A DNA stretch of 64,000 nt from assembly GCF_050003625.1 (NCBI RefSeq), contig NC_134398.1:102415886-102479885 (forward strand). The letters are read 5' to 3'. Position 1 is the first letter of the stretch; each line of letters begins with the position of its first letter. Shown here in pieces: positions 23,001 to 31,771 of the stretch. The notes beneath the pieces were generated by a model. The model was not told the DNA's origin, searched no databases, and was given only the letters and a program-made list of their open reading frames with translations. Source of the stretch: Haematobia irritans. Lineage: Eukaryota > Arthropoda > Insecta > Diptera > Muscidae. The position numbers and the translations under genes are program-made.

Positions 23001-23562
23001 GCAGTACAATATTCACCTAATATGGGTGCCTGGCCATAGGAACATACCGGGGAACTGCGAAGCCGATGAGTTGGCAAGGCTAGGGACTACCTTACATATT
23101 CCAGGGGAACTAGAATTTGTTGGTATGCCCCTAGCTACCTGCAAGCTCATGCTGCGTGAGAAGGCTGTTATGATGGCAAATGTTCGATGGGAGAATTGCA
23201 AGGGTTGTAACGACACCAAGCAAATATGGCCCCATTTCAACTTAAACCGCACACTAGATATGCTAATGTTCTCGAGACGTCAGATATCACTCCTGATATC
23301 TGCTATAACGGGTCGCTGCCTGATAGGCGATTTTGCAAAAACTATTGGCGCGAAGTATAATGACTATTGTATGAGCTGTCATGATGCGGAGGAAAAAGAA
23401 TCAATTAAACACCTCTTGTGTGAGTGTCCTGCATTTTGTGTAAAGCGCAAGCAACTTTTAGGAGCATATAGCTTCAGATTACTGGCGGATCTGGAAAACG
23501 TTAACTTAAGCAGTCTGCTAATGTTTTTGGAACAATCTGGTTGGTTCAACAAAGAAAAATAA
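20017..23562 (+). CDS. LINE ORF2 polyprotein: endonuclease-RT-RNase H
   Basis: Uninterrupted frame of about 1180 codons. APE-type endonuclease occupies roughly residues 1-215, with the Glu in IQEPY (about 23), CDANAHHSIWGS (about 122) and SDHRY (about 198). RT spans roughly 400-720, with FLDIEGAF (about 555), the NRGTPQGGVLSP motif and YADD (about 645). RNase H is about 900-1030, with DFYTDGSK, AEILAI, YSDSQPAI and VPGHRNIPGNCEADELA, so all four acidic/His positions are present. A CCHC-like finger (CMSCHDAEEKESIKHLLCEC) lies near 1120-1145. The native start is missing: copy 4 shows ORF2 begins with 'LRILQINLHHCK', and the Asn in that motif is an endonuclease catalytic residue. The protein here would therefore lack an intact endonuclease. 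The frame opens in flanking DNA, so there is no natural ATG. Confidence 0.93.
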   Translation, partial: ACAALKVLLMKGDIDIVLIQEPYVYKNKICELSTPGFKLLQYSGNDVNRACIIAKNELNLFLLPSMCNTDTVVASLEIAKCKYWVSSVYMGHDREMPPYAVKTLVEESRKTKTKLIMGCDANAHHSIWGSSDTNARGESLIEFILRTNLVVCNKGDVPTFVTKNRQEVLDITLASQELNEMISEWHVLSEHSFSDHRYISFKFDVHTTKTIFPPNARKADWNRYRESFNMMIPEIPETNMRNVQDIEYAVERITKAFNISLKAACPRGKPRGKHRPPWWSTELSNMRKSCRKLFNKAKSTRASEDWDAYKKILRGYKRELRKAQHNSWNAYCSSIENTSEASRLRKVLASTNSAPGFIKTSEGNWTTSSEETLEVLLDTHFPGNQTVEPCTGGATVAQRSFPAEEIVSETRIRWALNSFGPFKSPGPDGITPAELQAVTDKIIPWLSVIYKGCINLSYIPGKWRETKVVFIPKAGKASHSRAKDFRPISLSSFLLKTLERMIDIYLRTSIDSSLFSKRQHAYSKGRSTETALHELVSFIESSLSVKEYTIVAFLDIEGAFNNVHPSSILNGLTTLNVDPCILRLLDELLMKRRISATLGQANIQKYVNRGTPQGGVLSPLLWNVAINSLLVTLEKERIKVVAYADDVALAVRGKFPSTIRDIIQRALRMTEKWVKDNGLGVNPAKTELVMYCKDRKTPTVRPISLGGIEIPFGDCAKYLGVILDRKLNFKLNIEERARKATVALYSCKKAIGKKWGLKPKIVHWLYTAVVRPIMLYGVVVWWPALQKPTGLDKVQRMACLCISGAFSKTGTNSLNVMLHLLPLDILAKQSAATTAVRLRELSLWSEKGYGHSSVLKTMSDVPNVVDYTLASPLFDKKFETLIPNSEAWCTQTPGNKEYIDFYTDGSKLDGQVGFGVYSNDLELQIAKRLPNHCSVFQAEILAIREVANWLRSNVPKNVGINIYSDSQPAIKSLDSVFLNSKTAIDCRKSLNEMAEQYNIHLIWVPGHRNIPGNCEADELARLGTTLHIPGELEFVGMPLATCKLMLREKAVMMANVRWENCKGCNDTKQIWPHFNLNRTLDMLMFSRRQISLLISAITGRCLIGDFAKTIGAKYNDYCMSCHDAEEKESIKHLLCECPAFCVKRKQLLGAYSFRLLADLENVNLSSLLMFLEQSGWFNKEK

Positions 23563-23703
23563 TCAAGAAGGTTCAGCGGTTAAAACTAGAAGTGCCCATA
23601 TGTAATAGGTACTTTTAGTTAATGTGGTATCACAATGGACTGAATAGTCTAAGTGAGCCTGAATCTTAATCGGGCTGCCACTTTAACCTAACCTAACCTA
23701 ACC
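20017..23703 (+). mobile_element. TAACC-tailed LINE, copy 3 (best preserved)
   Basis: Non-LTR retrotransposon with endonuclease, reverse transcriptase, RNase H and zinc finger in one ORF, so it belongs to the I/LOA/R1 side of the LINEs; the exact clade is not certain. A 10-bp target duplication, tagattggct, is seen at 20007-20016 and 23704-23713, inside the MITE. It is 5'-truncated just inside ORF2: comparison with copy 4 shows about 15-20 codons and all of ORF1 missing. The 3' UTR is about 100 bp and ends in the SINE-like tail and four TAACC units. Confidence 0.95.
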
Positions 23704-24003
23704 TAGATTGGCTTAGAGTTTTTATTTGGATTAACAAATGATTGTTTGAAATACATTTTTAATTAAAAAAGTAAAAAAAAATCAGCACTTTTTTTAACTG
23801 AATTATTTTCTTATTTTTCTTATTTATCAATTAATTTTTTAATTAAACATTTTAAAAATTTCAATCATTGACTTAATTAACATAATGTTTCTATCATGAT
23901 TAAAAAGTTAATTGTATCAATTAATTTATTAATTGAAAAAATTTTCAACTTCAATTAACTTTTTAATTGGAAATATTTTGGTGATACTTTTTTTTTGTGT
24001 ACA

Positions 24004-24597
24004 GATGTCACATCGGTTAATGAAATCACGAACTTGTACGCCTAGATGCGACCAGTAAAAATACTCCCGTATTCTACGAATAGTTTTCCCAATACCCCCA
24101 TGAGACATAGTCGGTGGTTCATGTGCATTCCTGGTCAAACTTTTCGTTAACTCTGCAGGAACCCAGAGTTTCCAAGCATGTTCCTCCTCGCTTACGTTGC
24201 CGGTATACGATGCCGTCCTCTTATAAAAAAAAGGGCATACAACCCTAAGATCAGGCAACAGATTTTTCTGAGACAGGACGGTCTCAACTAACTTCTGATA
24301 CTCAAATGCCTTGGACTTCAAGTCGACTAACGTCGTAGGATCAACCTCAAGAGAATCTAGTGCATATCTGGATAAGCTATCCGGGACCACGTTTTGTGTT
24401 CCTTTTCTATGACGGATTTCAAATGTAAACGATTGAAGCTGCAGGCTCCACCTGGCTAAACGTCCGCTTAAATCACGTTGTGACATAAGCCACTTAAGAC
24501 TACTGTGATCAGTGATCACCACAAAACTCATCAATTCTATGTAAGGTCTGAAACGCTTAACTACCGCCAGACATTCACGTTCCGTTACTGAATAATT
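24004..24597 (-). pseudogene. gypsy G RNase H and integrase zinc finger
   Basis: Starting after a stop near 24598, 'YSVTERECLAVVKRFRPYIEL' and then FVVITDHSSLKWLMSQRDL, GRLARWSLQLQSF and VPDSLSRY are the Ty3/gypsy RNase H. These are followed by the HHCC zinc-binding region of integrase (THNAHEPPTMSHGG-like His pair, then FINRCDICT). The MITE interrupts between the two Cys pairs. The stop between RT and RNase H breaks the polyprotein. Confidence 0.9.
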
Positions 24598-25468
24598 TCA
24601 TTGTGCGGTCGTCAATTTCCTGGAGATATACACGATAGGGTGTTCTCCTCCCTCGTCGTCTTCCTGAAATATGACCGCCCCCACACCTACATCGGACGCG
24701 TCACATAGTACATAGAACGTCTTATTAAAATCCGGATTAGAAAGTACTGGACTAGCTGTCAAACACTGTTTAAGTTTATCAAACGCAACTTTTGCCTTAT
24801 CAGAGAACACAAATTGTCTACCTTTCTTTAAAGATTCACTAATAGGCGCGAAAATGGTGGCATAATCATGAATGAAGCGCCGGTACCATCCTGCGGTACC
24901 TAAAAAGCTTCTAACCTGTTTCGCGGTAGTCGGGTATTCAAACTTTTCTATTATCCTAATTTTCTCTGGATCCGGTTTAAGTAAACCCTCGCCTACAACA
25001 AAACCTAAGTACTTTAACTCCTTACAACCGAATTTAGACTTCGCGACATTGATCGTAAGACCTGTAAGTTCCAAACACTTCGCGACGTCTCTTAAAACAC
25101 CGATGTGTTCTGCACATCCAGCAGATACCACAAGCAAATCGTCAAGGTACACAAAAACCTTTTCCCTTAACGGAGCAGGAATGACCTTGTCCATGAAACG
25201 GCATAACCTTGGGCGGCATTGCACAGCCCGAAAGGCATGACCGTGAAATGGTACAAGGGTCGTCCTGCCACAGTAAAGGCTGTTTTCTCTCTAGATGATT
25301 CTGCCAGTGGTATCTGCCAGAACGCAACTTTGAGATCAATGCTAGAGATAAAATGAGCGTCGCCCAAACGACTTAACAAACCCTCAATGTGGGGAAGAGG
25401 ATAGGCATCTTTCACTGTCAGGTCATTGAGCCTACGTGCATCCAAACAAAGTCGAACTTTTTCCCTCT
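24598..25468 (-). pseudogene. gypsy G reverse transcriptase
   Basis: Frame 25445-25167 carries 'VRLCLDARRLNDLTVKDAYP', 'FISSIDLKVAFWQIPL' (first catalytic Asp) and 'MPFGLCNAAQ'. After a frameshift near 25215 the frame 25224-24598 continues with 'VFVYLDDLLVVS' (YLDD catalytic pair), 'LGFVVGEGLLKPDPEKI', 'VRSFLGTAGWYRRFI' and 'VLCDASDVGVGAVI'. This is a Ty3/gypsy RT with complete motif order. Only one frameshift was noticed, so the element is not very old. Confidence 0.93.
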
Positions 25469-25577
25469 TCTCTATTCAACCGTCGAACGGAACGGACGTG
25501 TTTTTCAATAGCGGATAAACTCATCGTAATAGGTACCTACTAAGAATTTCAAGTGTGGTGGGATATTAACCATATCC

Positions 25578-26788
25578 ATGCAGCGAAATTCCAAGTCATC
25601 CACTGGGTTGCTAACTTCAGGGCCCAGTGGACGGGTATCGACTGGAGTTATAAATTTGGGCAATTAGTCGACCTGTAGACGGGTCGACAGGTGGCGACAC
25701 TCTGACAAGTCGAATTTTTTCTAAGGTAACGACATCTAAAGGAGGTAATCCCTCACGAAAGAGATTAAAGGAACGCAGAAATGCTTTGTTTATCCTAAAG
25801 AAGTTAGGATCAGTCGACCCAAGCACGTTGTCGGCTAAACAAAGCGATTCCTTAAAATGGGCTCAAGGAATTCTTGAGACTGGAAAAAGGGAACGATCGC
25901 CGGACGAGCTGCTATCCTCCAAAAGGGATCAAAGATCGTTTGCCTCAGTTGCTAAAGACAGCCTTGTGATGGCTATCATTAATAAAGGAGCATTGGACGG
26001 TATGGTTCCAAAGCAAAAATGGGGGAAATTGAGAATGCTCTGTCTGTCGTCTACTCACAGGTGCTGGAAAAGTTTCCCGGCCCAGATCCTCGACACCAAG
26101 AGACTGGTGGGTATCAAGGACGATTTAAGCTAGTCGCATTTGAGGACCAGAGCTCTATAGGTTAGGTTAAGGTTAAGCTGATCTGATACTAATTGGTGAA
26201 GTTTGGGAAGGAGCTGCTCTAGAGTTAGTGGAGAAGAAAGACATACCGGCTAGACCTAGAGCACATGCGTGGATACCTGCAAGCCCTTCTGACCTTGAAT
26301 CTATTTTAAATAGGCTGAAACGATGCAATCCAGATCTTCCAACAGCTGATTGGAAGGTTGGCCGTTTGAATTAAGTGGATGGACCAAGACGGCATGCCGT
26401 GCTTATATTGAACACTCAGTCTTTGCCACATCTAGCAAAGTCTCAGGGCCGTGTATGTTATGGCTTTCATTATATCCAAATGAAGGTGTATGAAAACGAT
26501 CAGCTAAAGGATTCAGAAATGGACAAGCCTCTGTCTGAATCAGAAGTAAGCGGATCCTCTTGCGAAATCGAGGGAGATACCAAAGTTGAAGACATGGATA
26601 GATACCGTATACATGAGGAAGTTTCTACTGCCTCAGAACTCGCCCAAGTTGAACCTATGGTTATTGCGAGAGTCACCGAAATCTCTAAAGAGGACATTCT
26701 TGATGACTCGATTGAAGCGGCTGATGTGACGGTTGTTGAAAATTTCGATGGTCCTACGGATCCTCCAAATAAATCTTCATCATTGTAA
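25578..26788 (+). pseudogene. LINE ORF1 (DUF4780-like), copy 4
   Basis: ORF1 of this LINE is probably the nucleic-acid-binding structural protein. Frames 25786-26133 and 26375-26788 cover 'RNALFILKKLGSVDPSTLSA', 'QRSFASVAKDSLVMAIINKG', and later 'DGPRRHAVLILNTQSLPHLA' and 'CYGFHYIQMKVY'. The latter resembles the DUF4780 family found in ORF1 of insect non-LTR elements (recognition from memory). The acidic C-terminal tail ends in PPNKSSSL. There are frameshifts near 25650 and 26130 and a small ggttaggttaaggtta insertion at 26158-26175. The stop at 26786-26788 overlaps the beginning of ORF2 by about 55 bp. Confidence 0.75.
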
Positions 26789-29186
26789 GGCTGCATGTGC
26801 TGCCTTAAAAGTTCTCCTGATGAAAGAGGACATAGACATAGTTCTTATTCAAGAGCCATACGTTTATAGAAACAAAATATGTGAATTAAGTACTCCGGGG
26901 TTCAAACTATTGCAGTATACTGGTAATGATGTAAATCGAGCCTGTATAATTGCTAAAAACGAGCTTAACTTGTTTCTGCTTCCTTCAATGTGCAATGCAG
27001 ACACTGTCGTTGCCAATTTAGAAATAGCCAAATGCAAATATTGGGTATTAGGTCCGAGGCTTCCAGACTACGGAAGGTTCTAGCATCCACCAACTCCGCT
27101 CCAGGTTTCATTAAAACATCGGAGGGCAATTGGACAACGTCCAGTGAGGAGACGCTGGAGGTACTATTGGACACACATTTTCCTGGAACTCAGACGGTTG
27201 AACCAGGTTCTGGCGGTGCCACAGTGGCTCAGCGGTCGTTTCCTATCGAGGAAATTGTACCGGAATCTAGAATAAGATGGGCGTTAAATAGCTTTGGACC
27301 ATTCAAATCCCCCGGACCTGATGGAATTACTCCGGCGGAGTTACAAACAGTAACTGACAAAATTATCCCCTGGTTGTCGGCGATATATAAAGGATGTATC
27401 AACTTATATATCCCAGGAAAGTGGAGGGAAACAAAAGTCGTTTTCATACCTAAAGCGGTAAAAGCCTCTCACTCGAGGGCGAACGATTTCCGACCAATCA
27501 GTTTATCCTCATTCCTACTTAAGACTCTGGAGAGGATGATAGATATTTATCTTAGAACTAGCGTCGATTCAAGTTTGCTCTCGAAACGACAGCATGCATA
27601 CTCGAAGGGCAGGTCTACTGAAACCGCATTACATGAACTAGTCAGCTTTATTGAAAGCTCACCATCTGTCAAAGAATACACAATCGTGGCGTTTCAAGAC
27701 CTCGAAGGGGCGTTCAATAACGTCCATCCGAGCTCGATATTAAATGGACTGACAACTCTGAATGTTGATCCATGTATACTTAGGCTATTAGACGAACTTC
27801 TAATGAAGAGACGTATTTCAGCCACACTAGGACAAGCAAACATACAAAGGTATGTGAACAGAGGCACTCCCCAAGGAGGAGTTCTATCACCTATTCTTTG
27901 GAATGTTGCTATAAATAACCTTCTGGTTACCCTAGAAAAAGAAAAGATAAAAGTGATGGCATACGCAGATAATGTGGCTCTAGCAGTCAGGGGAAAATTC
28001 CCATCCACAATCAGAGATATTATTCAGAGGGCGCTCCGGATGACTGAGAAATGGGCGAAAGACAATGGTCTTGGGGTAAATCCTGGTCATGTACTGCAAA
28101 GATCGCAAAACTCCCACGGTTAGGCCCATTTCCTTAGGGGGTATTGAAATTCCCTTTGGTGGTTTGCAAAATACCTTGGCGTAACTTTGGACAGGAAGCT
28201 GAACTTTAAGCTTAATATTGAAGAAAGGGCGAGAAAAGCAACGGTTGCTTTGTACTCGTGCAAAAAGGCAATAGGAAAAAAGTGGGGACTAAAACCAAAA
28301 ATTGTGCATTGGCTATACACGGCAGTGGTTAGACCTATAATGCTATATGGTGTTGTAGTCTGGTGGTCGGCACTTCACCAGCCAACAAGTTTAGACAAAG
28401 TTCAGCGTATGGCGTGTTTGTGTATCACAGGCGCATTCAGCAAGACAGGAACAAATTCCCTTAATGTCATGCTGCATCTATTGCCTTTAGACATTTTGGC
28501 CAAACAGTCAGCTGCAACAACGGCTGTGCGGTTGCGCGAGCTATCGCTGTGGACGGAAAAAATCTACGGTCACAATTCGGTCCTCAAAATGTGCCTAACG
28601 TAGTGGATTACACTTTGGCGAGTCCACTTTTCGACAAAAAGTTTGGGACTCTAATCCCCAACAGTGAGGCGTGGTGCACACAGACCCCGGGGAATATATA
28701 GATTTCTACACTGATGGCTCCAAATTAGATGGACAATTGGGTTTCGGAGTATATTCTAATGATCTGGAACTTCGAATAGCGAAAAGATTATCTAATCACT
28801 GTAGTATTTTTCATGCTGAAATATTAGCAATAAGAGAGGTGGCGAATTGGCTGAGAAGTAATGTTCCAAAAAATGTGGGCATTAATATATACTCAGACAG
28901 TCAACCTGCAATAAAATCCTTGGACTCTGTGTTCCTCAACTCGAAAACGGCCATCGACTGCCGCACATCTCTCAATGAGATGGCTGAGCAGTACAATATT
29001 CACCTAATATGGGTGCCTGGCCATAGGAACATACCGGGGAACTGCGAAGCGGATGAGTTGGCAAGGCTAGGGACTACCTTATATATTCCAGGGGAACTAG
29101 AATCTGTTGGTATGCCCCTGGCTACCTGCAAGCTCATGCTGCGTGAGAAGGCTGTTATGATGGCAAATGTTCGATGGGAGAATTGA
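26733..29186 (+). pseudogene. LINE ORF2 of copy 4, internally deleted
   Basis: Shows the true beginning of ORF2, overlapping ORF1 in another frame: 'LRILQINLHHCKAACAALK', the conserved N-terminal endonuclease motif. Frame 26990-28123 holds the RT, but the catalytic YADD reads YADN here. Frames 28187-28603 and 28671-29186 hold the RT C-terminal region and RNase H (DFYTDGSK, AEILAI, YSDSQPAI). It ends within the region after RNase H. Confidence 0.88.
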
Positions 29187-29237
29187 GCCAAGCGAGAGCC
29201 CGTGGAAAAATAGGATTACGATGGTTCAGAAGGGGGA
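29187..29237 (-). other. short gypsy-like fragment between LINE copies 4 and 5
   Basis: About 50 bp that belongs to neither LINE copy. By position it should be gypsy G sequence between gag and RT, probably near protease, but it is too short to confirm. Confidence 0.35.
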
Positions 29238-30462
29238 AGGTTAGGTTAAAGTGGCAGCCCGATTAAGATTCAGGCTCACTTAGACTATTCAGTCCATTGT
29301 GATACCACATAAACTAAAAGTACCTATTACATAAAACCGCTGAACCTTCTTGATTATGTTTCTTTGTTGAACCAACCAGATTGTTCCAAAAACATTAGCA
29401 GACTGATTAAGTTACGTTTTCCAGATCCGCCAGTAATCTGAAGCTATATGCTACTAAAAGTTGCTTGCGCTTTACACAAAATGCAGGACACTCACACAAG
29501 AGGTGTTTACTTGATTCCTTTTCCTCCGCATCATGATAGCTCATACAATAGTCATTATACTTCGCGCCTATAGTTTTTGCAAAATCGCCTATCAGGCAGC
29601 GACCCGTTATAGCAGATATCAGGAGTGATATCTGACGTCTCGAGAACACTAGCATAGCTAGTGTGCGGTTTAAGTTTAAATGGGGCCTTATTTGCTAGGT
29701 GTCGTTACAGCCCTTGCAATTCTCCCATCGAACATTTGCCATCATAACAGCATTGTCACGCAGCATGAGCTTGCAGGTAGCCAGGGGCATACCAACAGAT
29801 TCTAGTTCCCCTGGAATATGTAAGGTAGTTCCTAGCCTTGCCAACTCATCCACTTCGCAGTTCCCCGGTATGTTCCTATGGCCAGGCACCCATATTAGGT
29901 GAATATTGTACTGCTCAGCCATCTCGTTGAGAGATTTGCGGCAGTCTATGGCCGTTTTCGAGTTAAGGAACACAGAGTCCAAGGATTTTATTGCAGGTTG
30001 ACTGTCTGAGTATATATTAATGCCAATATTTGTTGGAACATTACTTCTCAGCCAATTCACCACCTCTCTTATTGCCAATATTTCAGTCTGAAAAACACTA
30101 CAGTGATTAGGTAATCTTTTCGCTATTCGAATTTCCAGATCTATAGAATATACTCCGAACCCCACTTGTCCATTCAATTTGGAGCCATCAGTATAGAAAT
30201 CTGTATATCTTTTATTCTCCGGTGTCTGTGTACACCACGCCTCACTGTGGGGAATTAGAGTTTCAAACTTTTTGTCGAAAAGTGGTTTTGCCAGGGTGTA
30301 ATCCACTACGTTAGGCACATCTGGCATTACTTTGAGGAACGAACTATGACCGTACATATTTTCCGACCACAGCGATAGCTCGCGCAACCGCACAGCCGTT
30401 GTTGCAGCTGACTGTTTGGCCAAAATGTCTAAAGGCAATAGATGTAGCATGACATTAAGGGA
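29238..30462 (-). mobile_element. TAACC-tailed LINE, copy 5 (5'-truncated)
   Basis: Minus strand. It begins with the tail complement (aggttaggttaaagtggcag) and carries the C-terminal zinc-finger region (29655-29407; CMSC reads CMSY here) and RNase H (30450-29695: DFYTDGSK, a Glu in TEILAI, YSDSQPAI, VPGHRN). A TAG separates the two frames near 29693. It is 5'-truncated at about 30462, where it joins gypsy Gag sequence and creates a chimeric frame starting at 30522. It lies head-on to copy 4. Confidence 0.92.
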
Positions 30463-31441
30463 TTGGGGATAAATATCTGCATTCGTATCATTTTTAAAGG
30501 TGGAAGAACATTCGTTTGTCATTGAAAGAATCCTGATCTTACTTTCATCTAGCGAATCAACTAAATTTCCTACTGATGATGCTGGGCTGGTTTCTGAGAA
30601 CGAACCACCGCCCTAGATTGAGTTCCGTTTGTACTCCATTTTTTTCCTTGACATACGGGACACGTTGGAGTAACTACATCATCTAAACCGCATTTATAAC
30701 AAAATCTCCTCTATCTCTGTTCCTTACATTCAATAAAAGTATGACCTTCAACTTTGCAATTCCAGCAAATTAATTTCCTTCCCTTCATAGCGTCTATTTC
30801 TAAAATTTCCTGTTGCTCAATAGGTTCAATATCAAACTCATGTACATTTTTAGGTGGATAACGGGCTGTATTGGAATTTCGCTGATGAGTTATCATGTTC
30901 TCAGCTCTTCTAGCTTCTGCTCTAAAGTGATCTAAACCATAGGGTCTAACAGCAAATAAAAGTTGCATCATAGATGGCTTCAAATTATTTTTCATGATAT
31001 CAACCAAATCTTGTTCATTAATCGGATGACGCTGTTGATTTCTCAAATGTAGAACTGCACTACAAAATTCATCAAATGGTTCATTACTAAGTTGCTTCCT
31101 CTCTAAAATCTTCCTTTGTATATCAAAATCACTTTCAAATCGATGGAAATTCCTAATCAAAGCTAATCACTACTCCAGTCTGTCATGTTGTTACTCATCC
31201 GCCTATAGTCCCAAAACCAATCTAAAGCTGGACCAGACAAAAAAAGATGAAAATTCCTAAGCACCTCTGTCCATGAGCAATTATAATCCGCCCGTAAGGT
31301 TTCAACTCTGAAAACAAAGTCCTCAACACTGGGTGTCTTCATTGTCCCGTCAAATTTCAGTCCCCACTTATCTATCCGACGCCAATTTCCTACCATATGT
31401 TCCTGTCGATAAAGCAGGTCATCCTGACCACGAAACATTTC
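30463..31441 (-). pseudogene. gypsy G Gag, C-terminal part with zinc knuckle
   Basis: Frame 31438-31163 (VGNWRRIDKWGLKFDG, FLSGPALDWFWDYR) and, after a frameshift, 31160-30711 (FDIQRKILERKQLSNEPFDE, NNLKPSMMQLL) form the capsid region. A canonical zinc knuckle, CWNCKVEGHTFIEC (CX2CX4HX4C), follows. A second Cys pair set (CYKCG...CPVC) lies in another frame near 30650-30705. The piece ends where LINE copy 5 inserted. Confidence 0.88.
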
Positions 31442-31771
31442 TGAACAACACCCAGAAAAAAGTGACCCCTTCTTTAAGTTAAAATGAACTCATTGTGAAG
31501 AAAGTTGAACTTCGTATAGCGCCAAAGACATTTTTATTTTTTTGTAGTAGTAGTAGTAATCTTTATTTCAAACAATTTACAATAATAAATTCATAAAAAT
31601 ATTTGATAAATATTAAAATATTCGATATGAAGTTAATATATCATTTAGTTTCAATTTTAATTTTAATTTGACAAGTTTGATTTTAAAGATTTTACGGCTA
31701 TGACATGTATATGTCGTCTGCCGGTTCATTGTATTATCCAATGTACCTTAGGGTTATGAAGTATTTGTTTG

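Larger units (their letters stand above)
19742..23999. mobile_element. TTAATTGA-rich MITE with 4-bp TSD (contains LINE copy 3)
   Basis: Without the LINE it is about 560 bp. The ends are cacaaaaaattttt on the left and ttttttttgtg on the right, flanked by the 4-bp target duplication taca (19738-19741, 24000-24003). The interior is a patchwork of ttaattga/tcaattaa words in both orientations, so the single strand could fold extensively. CAC ends with a 4-bp duplication would suit a Chapaev/CMC-like DNA transposon, but no transposase is present, so that label is tentative. It interrupts the gypsy integrase zinc finger. Confidence 0.85.
25469..29186 (+). mobile_element. TAACC-tailed LINE, copy 4 (has the 5' end; 3'-truncated)
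   Basis: Starts attcaaccgtcgaacggaac, the same start as copy 6 at 49164, so this is the 5' end of the full-length element. It has a 5' UTR of about 110 bp, ORF1 (25578-26788) and ORF2 (from about 26733). About 740 bp of the endonuclease and linker are deleted at 27052 (KYWVLG joined to SEASRLRKV). Smaller deletions lie near 28083 and 28590. The 3' end is lost at 29186, where a short gypsy-like fragment follows. It inserted into gypsy G between protease and RT. Confidence 0.93.

Noticed and set aside
29695..30522. 275-codon minus frame as a distinct gene
   Set aside because: Chimera: the first 24 codons are gypsy sequence, the rest is LINE copy 5 RNase H, fused by insertion.
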